DNA from: Gracilaria domingensis
Lineage: Eukaryota > Rhodophyta > Florideophyceae > Gracilariales > Gracilariaceae
Direction: 5' to 3'
NCBI GenBank assembly: GCA_022539475.1
Contig: VCMS01000094.1
Location: 1 to 64,000 of the forward strand
Length of the DNA: 64,000 bases
This document shows positions 21,812 to 31,300 of the stretch, piece by piece. The stretch's first letter is position 1. Each line of letters starts with the position of its first letter. Below the pieces are notes generated by a model. It was not told where the DNA came from. It worked only from the letters and a program-made list of their open reading frames with translations, and did not search any database. The translations under genes and the position numbers were made by a program.

Positions 21812-23773
21812 CCCAGTACTTACGACGCCCGGCGTAGCGTCGTTTGGGTTTGGTGGTGTGTGGCCCGTCAAACGGTACACGGACAGGTGTGCGTGTCTAC
21901 ACTCCTGCGTTGTGCCCAACGCAGCGGTAATACAGAATATAGTTTAAAAATGCTTTATTATAGTTAATCCTATCTTAGGTTTAGTTAGTTTTCTACGCAG
22001 AATCTACCTTGCGTATGGCCAGGAGGCGCCGCACTACAAGCAGGGCGACATGAGATTGTCTACTTAAGTGGCAGAGAGCGCTCCAACGCTGACCACCCGA
22101 CCTCATCGGCTGTCAATTGCCAAATTCGTGGTCACCCACAGGAGGCGCCTGCGCTTGCGCAAATACACGTGCATTCCACGCTGTGTACTGCGTTGCGTAG
22201 GCGCCCCCTGTGGCGGCATATGCGCTTAAAGTATCTACCACCTACGCCTCTTATAGGCTAGTACGGTAGATACAACGCATCCATTGGCCAAGCCAACCGT
22301 ACCGTCGATTCCCGCCTGGAATCGACGGTGCGGTTGTGCATAAAAGGGCCGGAGCAGTCGCCTCCGACTCAACTCCGGCCAGACCACTTCCCTTCGACGA
22401 CCTCCCCCCTCCACCCCCCCCACAACCTTCCAACCTCTCTCCTTTTCCCTTTGTCGTCCTCAACCTTTCCTCATCCCCTACTTCTCTCTCTACTTCTCCC
22501 CTTGGCGGCCTGGTCTCACCGCCCTCCCTCGCTCACTGCCACTCACACTGACCCTCTGTCTGGGCTCGTCCTGTGTGAGTAGGCAAAGCGTCTGCACCAC
22601 CCTTCCATTGGGTTAGCCTTGTGCAGGCGTGACTCTGCCTTTCATTATCCGCTTTGTTTGGCCTTTCTTGTCTCTTTTGTTCCCTTCGTTGGTGTCTTTC
22701 GCTGTTGTTGGTCTATCTGCCATTCTGTCTTGCCCGAACTACCGTTGTTGTTGTCATCTTCGTTTGTTCCCCGTTTCTTGCTGTTTGGCGGCCTTCTGCT
22801 GCCTGCATCCGTTCTATTGCTTCCCGTTTCGGCCTTGGTCCCTGGTTTTGCTGGTTCTTTCGCGTTGCGATTCTGTTCCTCACATAGTGTTGCTTTGCAC
22901 CTGTTGTTGCTAGACGCACTGTGTGATACAGCGTAAGGTTGTCCTTAACCTACGGCCCTGAGGCAATCGTTCAAGAGTAGGTTGTCTACAGCTACTCTTT
23001 TGGCATTTTGTGTGACTACTAACGTTTCGTTTGTTTCACATCAAGTGCCAAGGTCTATCGTTTCATCCAGCGAGTATTCGTCCGTGGTCGATCCGGACGA
23101 GCGTATAGAAGAAGTCCCCGATCCCGTTCCTCAGATAAAGAAGTCGGCTGTTCAGCCTCTTGACGGGCCACGCGAGCGCCACATCTTTCGTGTAGCCCAC
23201 CAGAAGGAGAAGCGCCGTCGTAACCCCCCGCCACGTAAGCAAATCCTAAAGCGCTGCCGCGTCTGCGACATTAAGGTTCAGAGTCAACGCCAGCTTGAAG
23301 TTCACCAAGCAGGCCGACGCCATCGTAGAGCCGTACGTCGCGCCAACTACACCGAGCAGGACATCTACTGCGAGGTTTGTGACATCAAGTTCTCCGAAGC
23401 TCACGATCTGCGTGTGCACTACAGAAGCCGTCGCCATCGTGCGACCCTTAGGAAGAAGAACAATACTATCTATTAGAGCACAGGTCTCTCTTTTCATTGT
23501 CCAGTTGTGACACATTTCTATTCATATCTCATTACATATATTATCCTTGTTTGTTCTTCTTTATCTTCTCGCCTATCGTTTGGTATCTCTCTTCTGTTCT
23601 TGTGTTCGTGCTTTGTTGTTTGGCTTCTGCCGCACTCTATCTACGTAAGGTTATATTTGGCTAGTGCTTCTTCGTCCGATTGGACTGGTACTCTACGAGA
23701 GCAAACTTTATTTTCATTGTTTTTGCCCCCTTTGGCTGTAACCGCCGGCGCCATCACAAAAATGGCGTTTTCA
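21812..23773 (+). repeat. Terminal LTR of the array
   Basis: Third LTR copy. Its right end fixes the LTR boundary, since the next base begins host sequence instead of the primer binding site. It differs from the other two LTRs at only a few positions. A target-site duplication cannot be tested because the left end of the array lies outside the window. Confidence 0.85.
22982..23476 (+). CDS. Zinc-finger ORF in the terminal LTR
   Basis: Third copy of the 164-codon zinc-finger ORF, with one amino-acid difference from the others near the second finger and both fingers kept. Here it is followed by host DNA, not by gag. Confidence 0.55.
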   Translation: MSTATLLAFCVTTNVSFVSHQVPRSIVSSSEYSSVVDPDERIEEVPDPVPQIKKSAVQPLDGPRERHIFRVAHQKEKRRRNPPPRKQILKRCRVCDIKVQSQRQLEVHQAGRRHRRAVRRANYTEQDIYCEVCDIKFSEAHDLRVHYRSRRHRATLRKKNNTIY

Positions 23774-24414
23774 CATTCCTGAGATGATCACCTCATCCAA
23801 AATGATCCTCAGGATCATTGTCAAACGAGCCGCCAATTTAAATTTTGTGTTGACCAATGCTCTTCCACTTCCACGCGTAAGGGAAAATGTCCAAATGGAC
23901 CCCTCGCGGAAGTGGAAGTACCGACGGTACAAGGAAACCTTGCGAAACGAATCAAATCACAAAAAGAAAATACCACATTTATGTCGTTCAAAACAAAAAT
24001 GGGAAACGTTGAAATCGGTCTGCGCGAACCCCTCAGGTCACAGAGTCATATGCCTTCAACAGCTGAAGTTCAACTCCGAACCGAGGCCCTCCAAACGGTT
24101 TCCTCTTGTGCATCCTTCGACATCCAGTATAGCATTGGACAAAGTTGTTTCTCAAAGTATTTAGGCGCTCAAAAACAATTTCGAGTAAGGTCCACGTCGC
24201 AGATAGGACGGAAACAGATTTCTTCCGTGGCTTCCACAAACCGTGCTAAGCTTATCCTACCACTTTGGTTATCAACTTGACATCTAAATGTAGAGATCCT
24301 CAGTAGCAGTTTGAAACTCACACGTTGTCGACTGATTTCCTTGGCTCCTTCCATCGCAACATTCCATATTCCCATCAACCCATTATCCAGAAGCGGTCGT
24401 ATTTCTATCCTGCG
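23774..24414. other. Host DNA between the array and PEX13, no clear gene
   Basis: The stretch begins right after the terminal LTR. It holds a short inverted repeat at 23801-23819 (8-base arms around TCA) and two overlapping open frames with no recognisable features. It probably contains the PEX13 promoter and 5' leader; the frame of PEX13 stays open upstream to another ATG at 24325. Confidence 0.5.
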
Positions 24415-25242
24415 ATGAGAGAAGGTACCCCTGTCGAGGCTGGTAATAGCAACGGAGGTGCTTCCTCTTCTACCCCGCCAGCAAATGTTTCTGATGTGGG
24501 AAATGGGACGAGAGCAACGCAACCGAATCAGGACTCAAGATTAGCTGGCGAGATCCCGGCGAATACGTTCCCTAATCAGACAGGTTCGTTTCCGTATCAT
24601 TCGTACGGAGGAGCGTATTCCAACCCCTATTACAGTCCGTACAACCCAACCTACGGCAATTCTTACATAGGCGGGTATGGAAATGGTTTTGGAAACTATG
24701 GTAATGGTTATGGCACTACGTTTGGAAGTTACAGCGGGAACTTTGGAGGAAATCCTACATTTAACTTTGCCACTCGGCAGCAGGTTTCAGCAGGGCAAGT
24801 ACTTGACGGTGCCAGGCAAACGTCAGAAATGGTTATGACGGGCATGCATGATGCAATGGCAAGATTTGCAAGAGTTTCATCAATGATTGAAGATATACTT
24901 CGCAATCTTCACATGCTGTTTGACGCGTTATTTGGTTTGGGATACAGTTTGAGTGCTTTCAAGCACGAAGCTACAATGTGGCTCGCCGTCAAAACGGGTC
25001 CAGTGGCTTATGTAGCGAGAGTATTGCGCAGAGCTGCTAGCGTTTGGAAACTTTTGTGCTTGTTCTTCATGTCACCGCTTGCGGGAAGGTTTTCTCCCGT
25101 CGCGTTGGTCCTCAGAATTCTGGGCTTGGTGCCAGAAGATGACCCTCTGGAAGTTGCACTCGAAGAATATCGAAGGAGGCGAGAAGAAGCATCAACTCCG
25201 GGAAATCAACCGTCTGCTTCTGCCGATGGTTCAAGTTTGTGA
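24415..25242 (+). CDS. PEX13: Peroxin-13 (peroxisomal import docking protein)
   Basis: 275 residues from the ATG at 24415. Residues 1-60 are Ser/Asn/Pro-rich, 62-119 are rich in Tyr, Gly and Asn (repeated YGN and GGY), and 120-215 form a helical region with the pattern of the PEX13 family: a Met-rich amphipathic stretch near residues 138-160, a Phe/Leu-rich stretch near 160-185, then a basic stretch before a hydrophobic segment around 212-222. In this family the protein sits in the peroxisomal membrane and docks import receptors together with PEX14. There is no C-terminal SH3 domain, as in plants and unlike fungi and animals. An in-frame ATG at 24325 would add 30 residues; the later start fits the usual N-terminus better. 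Confidence 0.8.
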   Translation: MREGTPVEAGNSNGGASSSTPPANVSDVGNGTRATQPNQDSRLAGEIPANTFPNQTGSFPYHSYGGAYSNPYYSPYNPTYGNSYIGGYGNGFGNYGNGYGTTFGSYSGNFGGNPTFNFATRQQVSAGQVLDGARQTSEMVMTGMHDAMARFARVSSMIEDILRNLHMLFDALFGLGYSLSAFKHEATMWLAVKTGPVAYVARVLRRAASVWKLLCLFFMSPLAGRFSPVALVLRILGLVPEDDPLEVALEEYRRRREEASTPGNQPSASADGSSL

Positions 25243-25779
25243 AAGCACAGCGTATCCTCAATCCTTCAGCTAACAGAGGTTTCGTAGGTTCTCATCATGA
25301 GAATCTCATGCCCACTCGTCCGATGAAATTAGCGTACGGGTTTTGCACTGTGATAGAGAATAGGTATTGTTTATTTATTGCATGCGGCTCCCTCGGTCTC
25401 CATTGCTGTCTCCTTTGCTCAACTTTCGTCGCACAAGGGAGCGCCAATACGTTTTAGCGAGATGAAGGAAAGGGAGAGAGACGCTTGTTTATTTTGCGGG
25501 TGATGAAGGAGGATTCAAGGCCCTTAGCTACGTGTAGAAGTTTGAGCAGGATATTCTTGTATTATTGATAGATACTGACATAAACTTGACTTTCGAAGTC
25601 GAAACCTAAAATACAGTAACTCTTGGATTGCTGCTTGGCCGGAATCGTTTGAGAACTTCTCTTGAAATCCCTCTCCCTGTAAATTCAGCCTTTGCCACTG
25701 GTCTGCGGGAGCGAAGTCACCAATCTCTTTCTCACACTCCACATCTCTACATCGCGCTATTGATATCGTAGAGGTCGAT
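25243..25779. other. Intergenic, no clear gene
   Basis: Between the PEX13 stop and the complex I subunit candidate. Several short open frames exist, none with a recognisable domain. It presumably holds the 3' end of PEX13 and the promoter of the next gene. Confidence 0.5.
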
Positions 25780-26331
25780 ATGGCATTAAGAATGCGAGCG
25801 CTGGTTAGGGCGTTTCACTCATCTCGGGTGACACGCGGTGGCGGTGGCGGCGGCGGACTTGGTAAGTTAATATCATTTCAACGCGATCGAAACTGTCGAA
25901 CAGGCTAAGCAACGAATCAATCGCATTGTCGAGAACTTCAATTTAGTCCATGCGAAGCACCTTGTGACAGCAGTTCGAACAGATTCTTTCCTGTGAAATG
26001 ATGTTCAGGCAGTCAGGCACGCATGTTCTTGAGCGTCGGAGAAATGGCTTTTACTGACTCCATGCCTTGATGTATTCACCACCGATCGCATCGCGTAGGA
26101 CCTTTTGCGGAAACGGAAGTGAACGAGCCCGGAGGTCGTTTGTTTGGAGAGGCGATTCGAAAGCCCGGAGAGCGCAGAAAGCTTTTTGACTGGGAGGTTC
26201 CATACCTCGGTACCCTCTTTCTCGCCGGAATACTTCTTGGGGTAGGGCTGAACTCTCGACCGAGCATGTCTGCGGATGAATGGGCGAAAGCGGAGGCAAA
26301 GGCGCGCATGGCCGCTCGGGGAGAGCTTTAA
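25780..26331 (+). CDS. Probable mitochondrial complex I accessory subunit (ESSS/NDUFB11-like), two exons
   Basis: Exon 1 is 25780-25861, followed by a GTAAGT donor; exon 2 is 26099-26331 after GTAG. The phases agree, giving 104 residues. The N-terminus is basic with Arg and Ser (MALRMRALVRAFHSSR), like a mitochondrial presequence, followed by a run of seven glycines. The middle has an FDWE-P motif just before a single membrane span (about residues 64-80), and the end is helical with WAKAEAKARM. This layout resembles the ESSS/NDUFB11 subunit of NADH:ubiquinone oxidoreductase in plants: short, Gly-rich after the presequence, one span, WA-EA-R tail. I recognise the pattern but cannot align it, so the name is provisional. 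It is convergent with the next gene. Confidence 0.6.
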
Positions 26332-26483
26332 CGTTTCAAAGGTGCTTGGTCTTTATGACGGCAGGCCATAGCATAGTGCGCCTTCATCCGACATCTAAAA
26401 CCAAGCTGTATGCACAAGGTATCCCCTATTCCCCATGGCGTCGCCTCAAAGGTTTAAACCTTTCGCATTGATCAAGTAAATGT

Positions 26484-26974
26484 TTATCGATCACCCAAGA
26501 TTTTGAGCTCCTCTTCTAGCTCCGCTATATGTCCGTCTATCTTTATGATATCTGGATGTGATGCTAGGGCTGCTTCTAGTTGTTTCTTTGGTGCTCGAAC
26601 TTTTTTCGCCAGCTTCGTCGCATCTATGGTAAGAATGGAAAAAGAAAGACGTCAGTACAGGTCGCGCTATGCATTCGAGTTAACAGCGATTGACGGGGAC
26701 TTCGAAACGTACCTTCTATAATTCGACTCTTGAAGTCTTCTAGGCCCTTCAAGACTTCGTGGATCTCAGCTGCCCTCATAGCGTTCTCATCGAGTTGCTC
26801 TTCCTCCTCGGATGCATTTGGTTGCTTATTGAGAGCAACGCAAGCCGTATGTAATCGCACCATCCGTCTTGACGGAAGGCCGAATACTTTTCGACCTTTC
26901 CAGCTGCTTGTTGCAAACGTATGACGTGCTGTTGATGGCACGAATGGTGATGTTAGAGCAAACGCATACGACAT
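26484..26974 (-). CDS. Probable plastid-targeted small coiled-coil protein, two exons
   Basis: Exon 1 is the complement of 26713-26974 and ends at a GTACGT donor; exon 2 is the complement of 26484-26623 after a TAG acceptor. The intron is 89 bases and the phases agree (133 residues). Residues 1-50 are rich in Ser, Thr, Arg and Phe with a PFVPS motif near the start, which resembles transit peptides of red-lineage primary plastids. The rest is charged and helical: an acidic EEEEQ patch, then two helices with heptad-like Leu/Ile spacing and a proline-containing turn (RAPKKQL). I do not recognise the family. The short intron and the clean frame joint make it a real gene. Confidence 0.6.
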
Positions 26975-28382
26975 GATGGGGCTCGTGCACTATGGAAAAG
27001 CTTTCAAACGAGGCTGCCAAGCGGGTGTGTAGTTGGATTTCCCTGTCTTATGATAGGTTGTGAGTTCGCGACTTTGTCCGGCCTGGTTCGTGCTGAAGGC
27101 AATGACTTGAGACCTTGCTTGTTCCACAGTGCTGTGAGCGTAGCTTGGGCAAAGTCGTGACCCCTGGAGCTGAATGAATGGAGCTGACGAGTCAGGAATT
27201 CTCGCGGAATTCATGCGCTCCTCACCGAGATTGCCCGCCTGCCCATACAATCCGTAAATCTGCTGGAATTTCGCCTAATCGCCTCACGGGGAATTATGTG
27301 CTTACAGTACCGACCATGGATACTGGCAATAGATCTCAATGATTCTGCAATTGCCAATCACCGAAGGTACGAAACTACCAGCTTCCGAGCGTACTGGTGG
27401 CTGTCCTTGTCTTTCTAATCTTAACGCGAAAGAAAGCCCTAGGCTCTGGCTTGAGTGCCATTTTATAGATTCATGGGAGAGCGTGATGCTCCGCACAGAG
27501 GAGTCCGCAGGTTACGCGGCACATTGACAAACAAAGAGGAAGCTCGCTCGCCTGTCTACGCGCAATCGTGCGGCACTGATCTTTACCTTTACAAATGTTT
27601 CTTGCGTCTATGTCATCTGCAGTTCGTATTTGTTGGCAAACGGCAAAGAAACGGTACAACTAGCGAACAACTTGAATTTTAAAACGGCCCAAGTCCACGC
27701 TTCGAGAGAGTTCGCCCATGTAACAATGTGTCTTAAGAACAAATGTCACGGCAATTGTCTTTCTTGCTACGACGTGGATATATTATCAGAAGTACACTGT
27801 TCTACTCCCCGTGGTGCATTAAGGAATCTTTCCAGGAACAACCCAAAAATTTCGAAGCACCTTTCTTGACTCAAATCTATCCGGTTGAAGTATGCAGGCA
27901 TTGATGCTCCTGCCTACGCCCGCTTCTGCATCTCAAATGCAGTTGCAATCAGAGGCATACATCGAACAATGGAATATGTGAAGATTTGAAGAGGGAGTGA
28001 GAATACTGATGCAAAAGCTTTTGCTTTTCAAGTTTCCTATGACGTGAATGCAATGCGACTCAACAATCTGTACCATAAGGCATTTGAAACTCTCCTTTAA
28101 CCTTTCACTTTGCATTGGTATTCTACTGTTCTCAGAAACAGCAATCCGTTGCGATTCTAAGCAGCAACTTTGGAGCTGTAGCAGTGAGTTAAAGCCGCCT
28201 GTTATTGCTCGCTTATATGCCGATCACCTTCGTCGTTCGTCGTGCGAGCCCATCTACATTTAATAGTATTGTCGTTTGTTGTCTTTCACTGTGATTCATT
28301 TTCAAGTTCAGGGAGCTCCTTGTTCGTTTCGTGATTCTGGTTTCAGATTGGCTTTGCCTGCAATCCTCACCCAGTACCTAGA
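26975..28382. other. Intergenic, no clear gene
   Basis: About 1.4 kb upstream of the protease gene and of the minus-strand coiled-coil gene. Short open frames are scattered on both strands without recognisable domains. I see no tRNA and no long repeat. Confidence 0.5.
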
Positions 28383-31300
28383 ATGAAGTCTGCGTTCCTT
28401 ACTCTTATCCTTCTTGGGAGTGCATGCTTTATGTTTTCGTACAAGAGATCTGAAAGTAATGATTTAAGATTTCTGAGCAGCAGGTTTGTTCAACGTTCAA
28501 TGGAAGGGGACGATATACTTCGGATTCACAGCACAGTTCACCTAAACGATGTTGTTGATAACTATCAAATGTTTCGCCTCATTCCCGCTTGCGATTCTGG
28601 ATGTGTCGAACATGTTTTAAGGTTTCTAAACATGAGTAAATGCAGAAACATTCGTCACCTCGTTTCCCTTGGAATTGTTGAAGCCCGTTGTGATGGGTAC
28701 GATCAACTTTCTGCTCATCAAATTGGCAAGTACATATTGAAGCATGAAACTGGTGTTCAACTTCAGTACGACAATATACTGCTTCCATCTTTTGACCGTG
28801 GGGAAAAAGTCGATCAGTTTAATCCAAAGATTGAAAAACACATCAGTGACTTGGTTCATAAGGCAGGAAACAGTTCTCTGCCGACCTCCAGTAGATATGT
28901 ACAAAACGAGAAAGAATTGCCATGGAATTTGGATCGTATCGATCAAGAGAAGAAGGAAGGCCTTGACTCCCGATTAGACCTATCATGTTTTCCAAGGCTT
29001 GGAAAAGGGGTATTCATTTACGTGCTTGACTCTGGATGTCTTACTACTCACGAAGAGTTCACTGGGCGAATTGAAGGCATAGCCGTTGGTAGATACAGCA
29101 CTTTTGAAGACGCACATGGACATGGGACGCATATTGCGGGTACCGCTGCTGGCTCTTCTCTTGGTGTGTGTAAGGAATGCAGTATAATTTGCGTGAAGAC
29201 TCTTGACGAGAACAACAAAGGTTCTGTCATGGATGTGTTGAACTCAATAGATTGGGTAATTGGTCACAGAAGCTCTATGGGAGATTACCCAGGAGTAGCA
29301 GTGCTCTCTCTCGGAGGAAAGATATCGACAGACCTTTTGGATAAAGGTGTGACTAGCTTATTGGAAAACGGAGTAATTCCTGTTGTGGCAGCTGGAAACG
29401 GATATGCTGATGCATGTACATGGTCACCTGCGCGGTCTGAAAAGGCAATCACAGTCGCGGCTTCAACCGTGGACGATTTTACTCGACTTTCAAGCAACGG
29501 CGGGGACTGCATTGACATTGCTGCTCCTGGAGAGTATATAAAGTCAGCTGCAATCAGTGGGAACACTAGAACGATTCACATGTCTGGAACATCAATGTCC
29601 GCCCCTTTGGTCGCAGGGGCTGTGGGACTCATACTGGGCGAGAATCCATTTCTTGATAGTCGTGAGATAATAGAATTGCTCACGCGCCATTCATCTCCGG
29701 TGCGTGACAGAATACGCAGTCGAAATTACAGGCTCCTCCGCGTTAACCAAGAATGTTATCTTTATACTGGTGGAGATCACCATTACGAAACAGCGGAGTA
29801 CTATGCAGAAGCAATGCAAGCAGCCCCAATGCAAGCAGAACCTGCTTTTGCGGTGGCTTTGGGGACGCCGACCTCTTCTCCAAGTCCTACCCCAACGAAA
29901 TCTTCGTCGCCAACCCCATCCACGACATCCACCCCTTCAGTAACCCCTTCTCCTTCAAGTTCGACCACTCCAACAGCGACCCCTTCAACAAGCCAGACAC
30001 CAAGTTCCTCGCCCACCATGACACCTACTATATCACCAACTCCATCTCCGACTCGTACTCCGTCTGCTACACCAACCTCCTCCCTAGTGTATCTGCCACC
30101 CGTTCGGCCACTCCATCTCCCTCGGGCAGCAAGTCTCCGACCCCGAAACCGTCTCCATCCGTAACTCCTACCCCGTCAACATCTTCTAGCCCAATCCCGT
30201 CAAGTACCCCAACGCCTACCCCATCTACAACTCCTAGTCCGTCGGTTTCTTTCAGCTCAACCCCGTCATCAACGCCAACGCCGACTCCATCTGTATCTCC
30301 TACTCCCTCGGCATCTCTCAGTTCTACGCCATCAACTACACCGACACCGACTCCATCTGTATCTCCTACCCCCTCGGCATCTCTCAGTTCTACGCCATCA
30401 GCTACACCAACGCCGTCTCCATCCGTATCTCCTACTCCCTCGGCATCTCTCAGTTCTACGCCTTCAGCTACACCAGCACCGTCTCCGTCTGTATCTCCCA
30501 CTCCCTCGGCATCTCTCAGTTCTACGCCATCAGCTACACCGACACCGACTCCATCTGTATCTCCTACCCCCTCGGCATCTCTCAGTTCTACGCCATCAGC
30601 GACACCAACGCCGTCTCCATCTGTATCTCCCACTCCCTCGGCATCTCTCAGTTCTACGCCATCAGCTACACCGACACCGACTCCATCTGTATCTCCTACC
30701 CCCTCGGCATCTCTCAGTTCTACCCCATCAACTACACCGACACCGACTCCATCTGTATCTCCTACCCCCTCGGCATCTCTCAGTTCTACGCCATCAGCGA
30801 CACCAACGCCGTCTCCATCCGTATCTCCCACTCCCTCGGCATCTCTCAGTTCTACGCCATCAGCTACACCGACACCGACTCCATCTGTATCTCCTACCCC
30901 CTCGGCATCTCTCAGTTCTACCCCATCAACTACACCGACACCGACTCCATCTGTATCTCCTACCCCCTCGGCATCTCTCAGTTCTACGCCATCAGCGACA
31001 CCAACGCCGTCTCCATCCGTATCTCCCACTCCCTCGGCATCTCTCAGTTCTACGCCATCAGCTACACCGACACCGACTCCATCTGTATCTCCTACCCCCT
31101 CGGCATCTCTCAGTTCTACCCCATCAACTACACCGACACCGACTCCATCTGTATCTCCTACCCCCTCGGTATCCCTGAGTTCAACCCCATCAGCCACACC
31201 AACACCGTCTCCGTCTGTTTCTTCTTCTCCCTCAGCATCTTTGAGCTCAACTCCGTCAACTACTCCAACGCCTACCCCATCTACAACTCCTAGCCCTTCG

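Larger units (their letters stand above)
1..23773 (+). mobile_element. Tandem array of a Ty3/gypsy-like LTR element (three units sharing LTRs)
   Basis: Equivalent points recur about every 8,125 bases: LTR ends at 7523, 15647 and 23773, and pol ends at 5561, 13686 and 21811. The order is internal part (cut by the window edge), LTR, internal, LTR, internal, LTR, host DNA. The gene order gag with zinc knuckles, protease, reverse transcriptase, RNase H, integrase is that of Ty3/gypsy. The units differ at only a handful of sites over 8 kb, so the array is very young. Units 2 and 3 look whole or nearly so; unit 1 is incomplete, and its first 200 bases match the sister copies less well than the rest, with a few breaks. 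Arrays like this arise by recombination between LTRs or tandem insertion; an assembly effect is possible. Confidence 0.93.

Noticed and set aside
23774-23778. CATTC as a target-site duplication of the LTR array
   Set aside because: The left end of the array is outside the window, so no partner copy can be seen.
23784-24280. Two overlapping open frames after the array as a gene
   Set aside because: Neither shows a domain or a believable composition, and they overlap in different frames.
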